Below are positions 1-9,900 of a stretch of 64,000 nucleotides of DNA, piece after piece. The position numbers and the translations under genes are program-made. Numbering within the stretch: the first letter of the stretch is position 1; every line of letters begins with the position of its first letter. The stretch comes from Pseudoalteromonas sp. T1lg88 (GTDB lineage: Bacteria > Pseudomonadota > Gammaproteobacteria > Enterobacterales > Alteromonadaceae): contig NZ_PQCF01000032.1 in the NCBI RefSeq assembly GCF_002964765.1, positions 434,001 through 498,000 on the forward strand. Direction: 5' to 3'. Under the pieces are notes generated by a model that was not told the origin of the DNA, made no database searches, and worked only from the letters and a program-made list of their open reading frames with translations.

Positions 1-99
1 TTATGACTTTTGTCATTAAACTGAAATATCAATTACTTATTCTAGGCGGCAAGTAATGACCTGCTTGTTGCTTGAATTCTGATTAGACAACCCTGACTT

Positions 100-126
100 A
101 GCCGCTCATATGAGCGGCTTTTTTTG
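100..126 (+). terminator. Intrinsic terminator of an upstream gene
   Basis: A perfect palindrome (AGCCGCTCAT / ATGAGCGGCT) is followed on the + strand by a run of T. It would end a + strand transcript that enters from left of the window. The last codons of the following minus-strand gene run into this stem. Confidence 0.8.
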
Positions 127-651
127 TATCTGCTCCGGTGCTAGGTCGCAGATGGAATAGACATTGACTGGCAGACCCAGATGACGCCTATCCTGAATAC
201 TGAATTCGTCCTCTCCCCAAAGCAGATTGCAGTCGAGCTTTGACAGGGCTTCCTGAACAATAAAATTATCCATTTCATGGTCTATGGCGGTGTACCAGAG
301 CACATATTGCTGGCCCTGATATTGCACGCTGATATCCTGCCATAGTCTGTCGGGTGAACGCCCTAACAGCGGCTCATCCGAAGTATGGGCGGCAAAGCTG
401 AACTGGCCATGCTCGTCTGTGATCGCCTGACTGACAAAGTGCTGCTGGCCTATGGATAAGGTGCGGGTAATTTTAATATTGGCCAGGTCAGTATCACCTA
501 TGGCTAAACGGCCTTGAATTTGCGGGGAGAGAGTATGAGCTTGGAGCAGTAATTGGGACAGTTGAGGGCGATTGGAGTTGGCTTGGGTAAACAATAATAC
601 GGCGCAGGCTAGGATACCGGCACACAGTAAACTGGAGACGATTAAACGCAT
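106..651 (-). CDS. Small exported or membrane-anchored protein (DUF6795-like)
   Basis: An 181-residue protein whose function I do not recognise. The start is placed at the ATG at 649-651 because AGGGTG lies five bases upstream and because the protein then opens with MRLIVSSLL and a hydrophobic segment (about residues 3-22) that fits a signal peptide or anchor. After it comes a mainly beta domain with GRLAIGDTDL and a DEHGQFSF stretch, reminiscent of carboxypeptidase-regulatory-like folds. Two cysteines near the C-terminus (CNLLWGED, YSICDL) could form a disulfide. It resembles the DUF6795 group of small marine gammaproteobacterial proteins, but this is from memory. It is divergent from recC and ends inside the terminator stem at 100-119. 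Confidence 0.6.
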   Translation of the reverse strand: MRLIVSSLLCAGILACAVLLFTQANSNRPQLSQLLLQAHTLSPQIQGRLAIGDTDLANIKITRTLSIGQQHFVSQAITDEHGQFSFAAHTSDEPLLGRSPDRLWQDISVQYQGQQYVLWYTAIDHEMDNFIVQEALSKLDCNLLWGEDEFSIQDRRHLGLPVNVYSICDLAPEQIQKKPLI

Positions 652-810
652 ATTCACACCCTGTGAAAATATCATCCGAGAAAGTCTGAAGGTACTGCAT
701 AATCTCGGCTTTTGCAAACCAATGGGCTAATTCACCTTATGTAACAGTAGCCTAGAGTATAGAAGAAAAATTGCGTACACTGGGTCTTTATTATTTAACA
801 GCTTTTACGC

Positions 811-3800
811 ATGCTGCATATCATTCAGTCTAATCGCATGGAGATTCTCAGCGCCCAGTTATGTGCGGTGTTAGCGAACCCCAGTAGCGATGATATTTTC
901 GCTCGGGAGCTGGTGTTGGTGCACTCGCCGGGTATGTCTCAATGGCTCAAACTTGAGCTGACAAAGCAACAGGGCGTCTGTGCTCAGGTCGACTTTCCCT
1001 TACCTTCAAGCTTTATCTGGTCCTTATACCAGCAAGTTCTGCCCGATGTGCCTGAAGAGTCCGCATTCAATAAGGCCAATATGGCCTGGAAGCTCTATGA
1101 GTTATTAATGCAAAAGCTGTCTCTGGAACCGTATCAGGCGCTGGCCAGCTATCTTGAAGATGATGTCGATGGCAGCAAGCGTTTTGCTCTGTGCGAAAAA
1201 ATCGCCGATGTTTTTGACCATTATTTGATGTACCGGCCCCAGTGGCTGCAAATATGGGAGCAGGGCGTGGATGAGCTGGATGAAGTCGATATTTCACATG
1301 CCCCCTGGCAACCCGATTTATGGCGCAGCCTGGTTGCTGTGGTGGCCGAGCTTGGGCAAAGCCCGTATCACCGCGCCAATATGCATGATGCCTTGTTGGC
1401 GGCGCTCGCCAGCAATAAGGTACAACTGCCACCGCGCATCTGTATATTTGGCATCTCGGCCTTGGCTCAGTCGCAGTTAGAAGTGTTTAACGCCCTGGCG
1501 CACCATACCCAGGTCTTGGTTTTCTTGTTTAACCCCAGCGAGCATTATTGGGGCGATCTGGTTGATGAGAAAACCCTGGCCAAGGTTAACAGCCGCTATA
1601 AGGTCAAACCCGAATTGGATGCGGCGCAAAAGGGCGAGCATTATTATATTGTCGGTAATCCATTATTGGCGTCCTGGGGCAAACTGGGGCGGGATTATTT
1701 AGAGCAACTAATACAGCTCGACGGCAAGTGGCTGGACGGCTTTGACGATGAATTTGCGCCGCATTTGCTTGGTCGCCTTCAGCAAGAAGTGTATGAGCTG
1801 GCCTTTAAGGGTCAGAGTCTGGCCGAAGATACGCACTGGTTTGTAAGCGACGAAGGCAAGATGCCGGTGTGCGATGATGACACCTCGGTGCAGCTGGCCA
1901 ATTGCCATACCCAGTTACGGGAAGTGGAATGTTTGCACGACTACCTGCTACGGGAATTCGCTAAAGACCCAAGCCTTACGCCCAAAGACATTATTGTCAT
2001 GATGCCGGATGTCGGCCAATACAGTCCCTTTATCGAGGCGGTGTTTGGTGGTGCCAAGGGCGCGCGCCATATTCCCTATGCCATCGCCGACTTATCTATC
2101 GCCCAGGAGCGCCCGCTGCTTAATGCCATTTTAGTGCTGGCAAATTTACCCTTTAGCCGCTTTGGCGTCAGCGAATTAATGGACCTGCTGCAAATTAGCG
2201 CCATCAGCGAGCGTTTTGCCTTGTCCGAGCCGGAATTACAGCAATGCCATGTCTGGCTTGAGCAGGTCGGGGTGAAGTGGGGCATAGACGGTGAGCATAA
2301 AAGTGAATTTGCCCTGCCGACATTGGCTTTGAACACCTGGCAGTTGGGCTTACAGCGTTTGTTACTCGGTATGGCAACCCGAAGCGAACCCTATTTGGGT
2401 TTGTATCCCGCCGATGCGGTTGAGGGGATGAACAGCGATATCTTGAGCAAGTTGCTGAGCTTTATCAATGCGCTTTTGGCGGCCAAAGCCTTGCTTAGCC
2501 CGGATGCAGACTTGGCGCAAAAAGTGGCGTCAATGCGTCAGGTGTTGGAGCAGATGTTTGCCAGTACGAGTCTCAGTGCGGTGGATTTAGCGACCATGGA
2601 CAGGCTCTTTAACGCCGTCGACAAGCATTATTATAATGGTGATTATCTTGGCCTCATCTCACAGCGGGTGTTTGTAAACCTGCTGCAACAAGGCATAGAC
2701 GACAAGGGCGTGGGTCAGCGTTTCTTAATGGGACAGGTGAACTTCTGTACCCTGATGCCGATGCGGGCGGTGCCCTTTAAAAAGGTCTGTATTCTTGGCT
2801 TAAATGATGCGGATTATCCCCGTAACGTACAGCCCATTGGTTTTGACCTGGTGCCCTTTAGCAAACGCCGTAAGGGCGACCGCTCGCGTCGCCTGGACGA
2901 CAGATACCTGTTTTTAGAGGCGCTCTTGAGTGCCCGTGACAGCGTATATCTTAGCTATATTGGCCGCTCCAGCCGTGATAACAGTGAGCGCATGCCCTCT
3001 ATCTTGTTAAGCGAGCTATGCGAATATATCGACCGCTGTTTTTATTACCCGGATAAGGACCAAGCTGTGAGTGCTGCCCTTACCGCCGTACATCATTTGC
3101 AGCCATTTCACAGTGACTACTATCAAAGCCAAGGACGCTGGCAGAGCTTTAATCCGGTGTGGGCTTTGACTTATGAAGACGCTCAGGAGCAGGGTGAGCA
3201 ACAACTCCTGGCAGCGTCACCTGAGTCCATTATCGAGCTCGATGCCTTATTGCACTGCGCCACTCGTGCCCAGCAGTTTTTTTATCAGCAGGTGCTGGCG
3301 GTGCGCATCAAGGACATAGATGAAGGCAGCGATGATAATGAGCACTTTACCGTCGATCCTCTGGCTCGCTATCAGCTGCTCGATGAGCTGCTTGAGTGTG
3401 CCGTCAATGATAAAGAGGTAGACGATGCCGAGTTAATTCAACGCGGCGTGTTACCACAAGGGATCATGGCTGAAGTGACCCTGGAGCAATTAAAAACCCG
3501 TATTACTGCGTTAGCGCAGCAGGTGCAAATGCGCATCGGTGGGCAAGAGCCACAGCTGGTGGAAGTGGATGTCAGCGTCGGCGGCTACCAAATTCAGGGC
3601 TGGCTAAGTCATGTTTACGCCAATGAGCAGGTGTTTTATCGCAGCGCCAGTATTAAACCCAAGGACCGTATCAAGGGCTTTATTTATCATTTGCTGGCGC
3701 AATTAAGCGGCCAGGAAGTTACTACTTTGGTGATGGGCCTTGATGAGCAAGTGCGTTTTGAACCGCTAACTGTGGCTCATGCCGAGCAACTCTTGTTACC

Positions 3801-4068
3801 CTGGTTGGCTCTTTACCGTGAGGCGCAAACACGCAGCCCGGCATTTTTCCCTATCAGTGCCTGGGAATGGTTGCAACAGGGGGAAATCGGCAAGGCGAAT
3901 TTAAAATTTGTTGGCGCCTATATCGGCGTGCCGGAGCGTGCCGATCCTTATATCAGTGCCGACTACCGAGATTTATACCAATGCGAGCAGGAATTTTGCG
4001 ACTGGGCGCTGCAATTGTTAGCCCCTATCGATGAGATGGCTGAGGAGCAAAAATATGCAGATTCTTGA
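811..4068 (+). CDS. recC: RecBCD exonuclease V, subunit RecC
   Basis: RecC (1085 residues; about 1120 in E. coli) is the Chi-recognising subunit of the RecBCD helicase-nuclease that repairs double-strand breaks in the cytoplasm. The N-terminus (HSNR-like start MLHIIQSNRME, then HSPGMSQWL) and the blocks PLLASWGKLGRDY (about 284), NFCTLMPMRAVPFK (about 644) and GDRSRRLDDRYLFLEALL (about 688) match RecC closely. These belong to its inactivated helicase and nuclease-like domains, so no Walker A is expected and none is seen. It is first in a tight recC-recB-recD run, with 14 bases of overlap into recB. No clear Shine-Dalgarno precedes the ATG, but no better start is near. Confidence 0.96.
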   Translation: MLHIIQSNRMEILSAQLCAVLANPSSDDIFARELVLVHSPGMSQWLKLELTKQQGVCAQVDFPLPSSFIWSLYQQVLPDVPEESAFNKANMAWKLYELLMQKLSLEPYQALASYLEDDVDGSKRFALCEKIADVFDHYLMYRPQWLQIWEQGVDELDEVDISHAPWQPDLWRSLVAVVAELGQSPYHRANMHDALLAALASNKVQLPPRICIFGISALAQSQLEVFNALAHHTQVLVFLFNPSEHYWGDLVDEKTLAKVNSRYKVKPELDAAQKGEHYYIVGNPLLASWGKLGRDYLEQLIQLDGKWLDGFDDEFAPHLLGRLQQEVYELAFKGQSLAEDTHWFVSDEGKMPVCDDDTSVQLANCHTQLREVECLHDYLLREFAKDPSLTPKDIIVMMPDVGQYSPFIEAVFGGAKGARHIPYAIADLSIAQERPLLNAILVLANLPFSRFGVSELMDLLQISAISERFALSEPELQQCHVWLEQVGVKWGIDGEHKSEFALPTLALNTWQLGLQRLLLGMATRSEPYLGLYPADAVEGMNSDILSKLLSFINALLAAKALLSPDADLAQKVASMRQVLEQMFASTSLSAVDLATMDRLFNAVDKHYYNGDYLGLISQRVFVNLLQQGIDDKGVGQRFLMGQVNFCTLMPMRAVPFKKVCILGLNDADYPRNVQPIGFDLVPFSKRRKGDRSRRLDDRYLFLEALLSARDSVYLSYIGRSSRDNSERMPSILLSELCEYIDRCFYYPDKDQAVSAALTAVHHLQPFHSDYYQSQGRWQSFNPVWALTYEDAQEQGEQQLLAASPESIIELDALLHCATRAQQFFYQQVLAVRIKDIDEGSDDNEHFTVDPLARYQLLDELLECAVNDKEVDDAELIQRGVLPQGIMAEVTLEQLKTRITALAQQVQMRIGGQEPQLVEVDVSVGGYQIQGWLSHVYANEQVFYRSASIKPKDRIKGFIYHLLAQLSGQEVTTLVMGLDEQVRFEPLTVAHAEQLLLPWLALYREAQTRSPAFFPISAWEWLQQGEIGKANLKFVGAYIGVPERADPYISADYRDLYQCEQEFCDWALQLLAPIDEMAEEQKYADS

Positions 4069-7000
4069 TCCCCTTAGCTTGCCCTTGATTGGCCAGCAAC
4101 TGATTGAGGCCAGTGCCGGTACGGGTAAAACCTACACCATTACCGGCTTATACTTGCGTTACTTGTTGGGCATGTACCAGCGCTCAGATGGCAGTGACGG
4201 TGAGCCTTTAAGCGTTGAGCAAATTCTGGTGGTGACCTTTACCGAGGCGGCCACCAGTGAAATTAAAGACAGGGTGCGGGCGCGCATCACCGAGGCCAAG
4301 GAAGTGCTGCTTGGTAAAGCAAGTAGCGATGAGCTGGTGCAGCAATTGCTGGCTCAGGTCAAAGAGCCACAGCAGGCCTATAACCTGCTGGATGCAGCGG
4401 CCAAGTCTCTGGATGACAGTGCCATCTTCACCATACATGGCTTTTGCCAGCGCATGCTAAAACAGCATGCCTTTGCCTCCAATATGGCCTTTAACCTGCA
4501 TTTCGTTATGGACGAAAGTGAATTGCAGCAACAGGCTGTGTTCGATTTTTGGCGGCAATTCGTTTACCCCTTATCGGCGCAGCAGGTACAGGCGGTGTTG
4601 GCCCATTATAAGTCACCTTACAGCTTGCTAAAAACCCTGAGCCCGCTGATCAATCGCGAGCAACTGATCATAGAGCCGCGCTTTGACGACCCGCAGCAGG
4701 CATTAGCCCAGGTTTGGCAGCAACAAGCGCAATACCTTGAGGCCCTGGAGCCGTTTAAGCAGGCGCTTAGAAACGGCGATTTCTTCAGTGCCCTGGCCGC
4801 CAGCGATATCAAGGGGACTGCTAAACCTAAGCACAAGGCCAATGTTGCCGCTTTGCAGGCCTTTGCCCACAGCGATGATCTTGAGCTGGATAAAGGCAAA
4901 AAGTCGTTTGCGCTTTGGTCAAGCGAGTCGCTGCAAGACCCAAGCATTTATAAGAAAAATGGCAAGGAGTTCAGCCATGAACTGGTGAGCGAGTTTGAAC
5001 GCTTAAGTGAGCTCAGCGCCGGTTTCGGCAAGTCTTTGGCCCAGCTATTGTGTGTTTACGCTCTGGATTATGTGCGCACCCATGTGCAAACGGCGAAAAA
5101 ACGCCAGCAACTCTTGGCTCCGGACGACCTGCTGAGCGGCCTCTATCAGGCCCTGGGTAATGACAGCGAGGGTGAGTTGGCGCGGCAGATACGCAGCCAA
5201 TATCCGGTGGCCATGATCGATGAGTTTCAGGACACCGACCCCGTCCAATACGGGATTTTTAATACCCTGTATCGCCCTTTAAGCTCGGCGATGAGCGGTC
5301 TGACCATGATAGGCGACCCGAAACAGGCCATTTATGGCTTTCGTGGTGCCGATATCTTTACCTATATAGATGCCAAACAACAGCTTGATGAGCATCGCCT
5401 GTATACCCTGGCGGTCAACCACAGATCCAGCACACAACTGGTGGGGTGCGTGAACGACCTCTTTAGCGGTCATCCGCAGAGCTTTATTTATAACGAGCAA
5501 ATTCCGTTTTTCAATGTCAAAGCCAAGGGCAAGAAAGAGCAGTTATGCCTTGATGGCAAGCCCTTGGCGGCGATGGAGTTTATCTGGCATGGCGGTGGCA
5601 CTGAGATACTCTCTAAGGAGCTGGGGCAGGGCGCATTGGCCGAGAGTTTTGCCAAACGCATCCATTATCTGCTGGGTGAAGCACAACAGGGGCGTTTAAC
5701 CCTGGGCGAGACGTCTCCCTGTGCCGGCGATTTCTGTATTCTGGTGCGCGACCGTCGTGAAGCGGCGCTGATGAAAAAAGCTCTGGCTGAGGCCGGGGTG
5801 GCCAGTGTTTATCTGGCTCGTGACAGCGTCTTTAAGCAGCCATTGGCACAGCATTTGTATCGCTTGTTAAGCGTACTGCACGGGCCTTACGACGAGCGCT
5901 TGCTGCGCGGTATGTTGAGCGGCCCCTTTTATAATTTCTCGGCGGCACAGATCTATGCCCTTGGCGATGATCAGCAACGTTGGGGTGAGCTTTTAAATGA
6001 ATTTGCCGAGCTAAGACGCCGCTGGTATGCCGATGGTGCCCTGGCCATGCTGGAGCAGCTGCTTTGGCAAAATAAACTCCCTCAGCGCTGGCACGATCTG
6101 GGCTGGGATGTACAGCGGGCGTTAACGGATTTTCGTCATCTGGGCGAAATCCTGCAACATAAGCAAATTGAACTTGATGGCACCACGCGTTTGCTCAGCT
6201 ATTTTCATCAGCAGCTGAGCAGCGAATATGGTGAGGGCGACAGCGCCCAATTGCGCCTGGAAACCGATGCGCAGTTGGTGCAAATCGTTACTATGCACGC
6301 CTCCAAAGGTTTGCAATACCCCATAGTCTTTATACCCTTTGCCCAGAGTTATCGCAGCGCCGCCATGGCTTATTACCATAGCGACGGCCAGTTACGTTTG
6401 GATCTGGCCGAGAGCGAGCAGGCCATGATGGCCGCCGAGCGTGAGCGTTTGGCCGAAGACCTGCGTTTGCTTTATGTGGCGCTGACCCGCGCTATCTATC
6501 ACTGTTCTTTAGGAATGTACGGCATAGGCCAGAGAGGGCGCTCGCAGATGCACAGCTGCGCCCTTGGCTATTTGCTATTTAGTGAGGCCGAGCCGCAGTC
6601 AGACTTCTATGCCTTACTGGCCGACAAGGTTGCAACGAATGCGGATATGGCGCTGATGCTAACAGAGCAGGTGCCCGTGTCTGATATAGCACTGGCGCAC
6701 AGCGACGCCGTTGAATTGCACCTTGCTACGCCACCGGCGGGTATAGAGCGTCATTGGCGGGCGACCAGCTTTAGTGCCTTAAGTTATAAACGCCATGAAG
6801 CGCCGAGTTTTGGCGCCGGTGGTGGTGACGACGATGAAGACCATCGTATGGAGCAGTATTTATACCCGTCCAGGAGCGTCGATGAGGCAAGCCTTAGCAG
6901 CTACGAATTCCCCAAGGGGCCGGGGCCGGGCAGTTGCTTGCACGATATCCTAGAGCAAATTTCCTTCGCCGGGGTCGCCAAGGGCGAGGAATCGGCGCTA

Positions 7001-7621
7001 GCCCAGCTGCAACAGGTATGTGAGCAGAGCCTGCACAAGTATGCTCTGGACGAGAGTTGGCTGGAATTATTGCAACATTGGATGGTGGACATAGTGCGCT
7101 GTCCGCTCGATAACACAGGCTTAAGTCTGGGGGCGCTGGAAGATAAGCAGTGCCTGGTGGAAATGGAGTTTCATCTGCCTCTGCTTGAGCTCGAACCAAA
7201 AGCCTTTAACCACGCTATGCTGAGCTTGTTCGGCTATGACTTCGATTTTGACTTTGAGCGGGTTAAGGGCGTCTTAAAGGGCTTTATCGACCTTATTTTC
7301 TGTTATCAGGGTCGTTATTATGTGCTTGATTATAAATCAAATTACCTGGGTGATAACGCCTTGGACTATGATCAAAATGCCCTCACTCATGCCATGAATG
7401 CGCACAGCTACCATGTGCAAGGCGCTATTTATATGGTGGCGCTGCATCGCTTGTTGCAAAAACGCTTGCCGGATTACGATCCCGAGCGTCATTTGGGCGG
7501 CATGATCTACACCTTTATGCGCGCCATGCCGCAGCAGCAAGGGGTCTACAGCAAAGCCTTTAGCATCAATGAAATTAATCAACTGGATGCCTTATTCGCC
7601 CAAGGAGAGCGCGGTGATTGA
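4055..7621 (+). CDS. recB: RecBCD exonuclease V, subunit RecB (3'-5' helicase and nuclease)
   Basis: RecB (1188 residues) is the 3'-5' SF1A helicase and sole nuclease of RecBCD. The ATG at 4055 is preferred over an in-frame ATG at 4031 because GAGGAG sits just upstream and the protein then starts MQILDPLSLPL. Visible motifs are Walker A ASAGTGKT (19-26), DEFQDTDP (about 388), NHRSSTQLV (about 455), TMHASKGLQYP (about 745) and LLYVALTRA (about 804). The C-terminal nuclease keeps its catalytic triad D1079 (GFID), D1092 and K1094 (DYKSN), with the spacing of E. coli D1067, D1080 and K1082. It overlaps recC by 14 bases and recD by 8, so the three are probably translationally coupled. Confidence 0.97.
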   Translation: MQILDPLSLPLIGQQLIEASAGTGKTYTITGLYLRYLLGMYQRSDGSDGEPLSVEQILVVTFTEAATSEIKDRVRARITEAKEVLLGKASSDELVQQLLAQVKEPQQAYNLLDAAAKSLDDSAIFTIHGFCQRMLKQHAFASNMAFNLHFVMDESELQQQAVFDFWRQFVYPLSAQQVQAVLAHYKSPYSLLKTLSPLINREQLIIEPRFDDPQQALAQVWQQQAQYLEALEPFKQALRNGDFFSALAASDIKGTAKPKHKANVAALQAFAHSDDLELDKGKKSFALWSSESLQDPSIYKKNGKEFSHELVSEFERLSELSAGFGKSLAQLLCVYALDYVRTHVQTAKKRQQLLAPDDLLSGLYQALGNDSEGELARQIRSQYPVAMIDEFQDTDPVQYGIFNTLYRPLSSAMSGLTMIGDPKQAIYGFRGADIFTYIDAKQQLDEHRLYTLAVNHRSSTQLVGCVNDLFSGHPQSFIYNEQIPFFNVKAKGKKEQLCLDGKPLAAMEFIWHGGGTEILSKELGQGALAESFAKRIHYLLGEAQQGRLTLGETSPCAGDFCILVRDRREAALMKKALAEAGVASVYLARDSVFKQPLAQHLYRLLSVLHGPYDERLLRGMLSGPFYNFSAAQIYALGDDQQRWGELLNEFAELRRRWYADGALAMLEQLLWQNKLPQRWHDLGWDVQRALTDFRHLGEILQHKQIELDGTTRLLSYFHQQLSSEYGEGDSAQLRLETDAQLVQIVTMHASKGLQYPIVFIPFAQSYRSAAMAYYHSDGQLRLDLAESEQAMMAAERERLAEDLRLLYVALTRAIYHCSLGMYGIGQRGRSQMHSCALGYLLFSEAEPQSDFYALLADKVATNADMALMLTEQVPVSDIALAHSDAVELHLATPPAGIERHWRATSFSALSYKRHEAPSFGAGGGDDDEDHRMEQYLYPSRSVDEASLSSYEFPKGPGPGSCLHDILEQISFAGVAKGEESALAQLQQVCEQSLHKYALDESWLELLQHWMVDIVRCPLDNTGLSLGALEDKQCLVEMEFHLPLLELEPKAFNHAMLSLFGYDFDFDFERVKGVLKGFIDLIFCYQGRYYVLDYKSNYLGDNALDYDQNALTHAMNAHSYHVQGAIYMVALHRLLQKRLPDYDPERHLGGMIYTFMRAMPQQQGVYSKAFSINEINQLDALFAQGERGD

Positions 7622-9455
7622 GTTACTACAAGCGCACGACAAGGTGCGCACCGTGGATATTGAGCTGGCCAAGCTGCTGCTGGGTGAGCCCCTGCACGGC
7701 GGCAATGAAATGGGCTTCTACCTGCTCTTATTGCTGCTTAAGGCCATGAATGAGCAGCATAGCTGTCTGGATTTAACCACACTTGATATCAGTAACCCCT
7801 TTGCCCTTGACCTGCGCAGTCTTGAGCCAGGGCTGGAACTTGGGCTTGATATTGAGCTAGGGCTATCTCAGTTGCCTTGCATTGGTGAGCAGATGCCGCT
7901 GCGCCTTCGCGATAACGCCCTGTATCTGGCTCGGTATGATGAGTATGAGGCGATATTGGCCGAGCGTTTTAGCGCGTTGGCCACAGCGCCCATCACCTTG
8001 GACAATGCCCGTCTGGCTGAATTGATCCAGTTGTATTTTGGCGCCGAGGATGCACAAAGCCCGAACTGGCAAAAGGTGGCTTGTGCCACTGCGGCCACGC
8101 GCAAATTCTGTGTGATCAGCGGCGGTCCGGGCACAGGTAAAACAACCACAGTAACCCGGCTATTGGCCATTTTACAATCCCTGTATCGTGAGGCGCCGCT
8201 GCATATCGAGCTGGTGGCGCCCACGGGTAAGGCGGCGGCGCGCTTAAGCGAGTCCATTCAGGGGGCTAAATTGGACTTACCTCAGGTGGGGGAGGATGTG
8301 GCCGCGCTTATCCCCGAGCAGGCACAAACCCTGCACCGTTTGCTCGGTACCTTGCCATACTCCAATCAATTCCGTCATAACCGCGCCAACCCGGTGCATG
8401 CTGATCTGGTGGTAGTCGACGAGGCCTCCATGATAGACATCAGCTTGATGGCCAAGCTGGTGGATGCCCTGGCGCCGCATACCCGGTTGATTTTGCTCGG
8501 CGATAAGGACCAGTTGAGCTCGGTGGACAGTGGCAATATCATGGCGGATCTCTGTTGCCAGTGTCAGCTTGGCCACTTACCCAATTACAGCGCGCCTTGG
8601 GCGCAGCAATTGGCTGGCCTGTGTGGGGAGCACCAGTACCACAGCCAGCAGCAAACCCCTTATCTGCTGCGCGACAATATTGCCTTTTTGCAGCATAGTT
8701 ATCGCTTTGCCGAGGGCAGTGGCATTGGCCGTCTGGCCTATGCGGTCAATCGCGCCGAACAAAATACCGCCAGGCAGCTGCTGCAAAGCGATGCCGAGGA
8801 TATCAGCTATTTTGATTTGCAGGAGGGATTCTATTCCCAGCTTATCGACCGCGCCGCAACCCAATACAGTACCTATTTAAACTTGGCTGGTGAGGGGATG
8901 GATGCCAAGGCCGTGCATCAGGCTTTTGCTCAGTATCAATTGCTGGCGGCGCTGCGCGAAGGTCCCTTTGGCGTGCAACAGCTTAATCAACGTATTGAAC
9001 AGCGTTTGGCACAGCAGGGATTAATCGATCTGAGGCAGCGTTTTTATCTTGGTATGCCTTTGATGATCAGCCAAAACGACTATCAGTTACGCCTCTTTAA
9101 TGGCGATATAGGGATAGTTTTACCGGACGAGGACGGTGCCCTGAAGGCCATGTTTATCGGCAGTGATGGTACTATCCGCGCCATAGAGCCGGGGCGCCTG
9201 CCCGGGTTTGATAAGGTCTTTGCCATGACCATACATAAGTCGCAGGGCTCGGAATTTGCTCATACCGCCATGGTATTACCGCCCTTGGGCCGTGGCGGCC
9301 AGCGTCTTAACCGCCAACTGGTTTACACCGGCATTACCCGGGCTAAAAAGCATATTGAGCTTATCTGCGATATGCGCACCTTGTTCCATGCCATTAATCA
9401 GCCCATTAGTCGTGCCTCCGGGCTTTATCAGCGACTGCAAGGAGCAAATCACTGA
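7614..9455 (+). CDS. recD: RecBCD exonuclease V, subunit RecD (5'-3' helicase)
   Basis: RecD (613 residues; 608 in E. coli) is the faster 5'-3' SF1B motor of RecBCD. I place the start at the GTG at 7614 because AAGGAG lies six bases upstream inside the recB end and the protein then begins VIELLQAHDKVR. An in-frame ATG at 7569 lies deep in recB and has no such signal. Motifs are Walker A GGPGTGKTT (about 170), VDEASMID (about 268), LLGDKDQLSSVDSG, TIHKSQGSEF (about 539) and YTGITRAKKHIEL. It overlaps recB by 8 bases and its TGA shares one base with the next ATG. Confidence 0.96.
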   Translation: MIELLQAHDKVRTVDIELAKLLLGEPLHGGNEMGFYLLLLLLKAMNEQHSCLDLTTLDISNPFALDLRSLEPGLELGLDIELGLSQLPCIGEQMPLRLRDNALYLARYDEYEAILAERFSALATAPITLDNARLAELIQLYFGAEDAQSPNWQKVACATAATRKFCVISGGPGTGKTTTVTRLLAILQSLYREAPLHIELVAPTGKAAARLSESIQGAKLDLPQVGEDVAALIPEQAQTLHRLLGTLPYSNQFRHNRANPVHADLVVVDEASMIDISLMAKLVDALAPHTRLILLGDKDQLSSVDSGNIMADLCCQCQLGHLPNYSAPWAQQLAGLCGEHQYHSQQQTPYLLRDNIAFLQHSYRFAEGSGIGRLAYAVNRAEQNTARQLLQSDAEDISYFDLQEGFYSQLIDRAATQYSTYLNLAGEGMDAKAVHQAFAQYQLLAALREGPFGVQQLNQRIEQRLAQQGLIDLRQRFYLGMPLMISQNDYQLRLFNGDIGIVLPDEDGALKAMFIGSDGTIRAIEPGRLPGFDKVFAMTIHKSQGSEFAHTAMVLPPLGRGGQRLNRQLVYTGITRAKKHIELICDMRTLFHAINQPISRASGLYQRLQGANH

Positions 9456-9832
9456 TGTGGCCTTACATTATTCTCGCCCTGATATTGGTAAAAACGTCAC
9501 TATTGGGGTTGGGTGGCCTTTCCATAGTGCTGGCACTGTTGGGGTTATTATTGCTGCGCTTGGGTTTGGGCAAGCCGGAACCCTGGTTACGCCGCCGCGC
9601 CGCGAAAATACTCAAGCTCGCGCTTGGGCTGCATCTTTTAGCCTATGCCATGTTGCTGATAAAACTCTTCACGCTTGAGTCATGGGAGGATGTGCCCATC
9701 TTGATTGCCAGCCACCTGGTTTTACATCATATGATGGCGGCCTTTATTGGCGCGACACTTATCTTTATGCTGATAAGAAGCTATTTTATCTATAAAGATC
9801 AGGTGGGTAGCGGCCCGGCGGAAAAGGCGTAG
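9455..9832 (+). CDS. Small membrane protein of unknown function, recBCD operon tail
   Basis: A 125-residue protein with three predicted membrane segments (about 4-36 with a break, 52-70 and 82-110) and a charged loop (KPEPWLRRRAAK) between the first two. The histidine cluster ASHLVLHHMM lies in the last segment. Its ATG overlaps the recD stop by one base, so it is probably co-transcribed and translationally coupled with recBCD, although the family gives no link to repair. I do not recognise it. Confidence 0.7.
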   Translation: MWPYIILALILVKTSLLGLGGLSIVLALLGLLLLRLGLGKPEPWLRRRAAKILKLALGLHLLAYAMLLIKLFTLESWEDVPILIASHLVLHHMMAAFIGATLIFMLIRSYFIYKDQVGSGPAEKA

Positions 9833-9900
9833 GCAGATTAGATTTTTTACTCTAAGCTGGTTTTTACCTATAGAAATATACGTAAAGCAGGTTAGAGACG

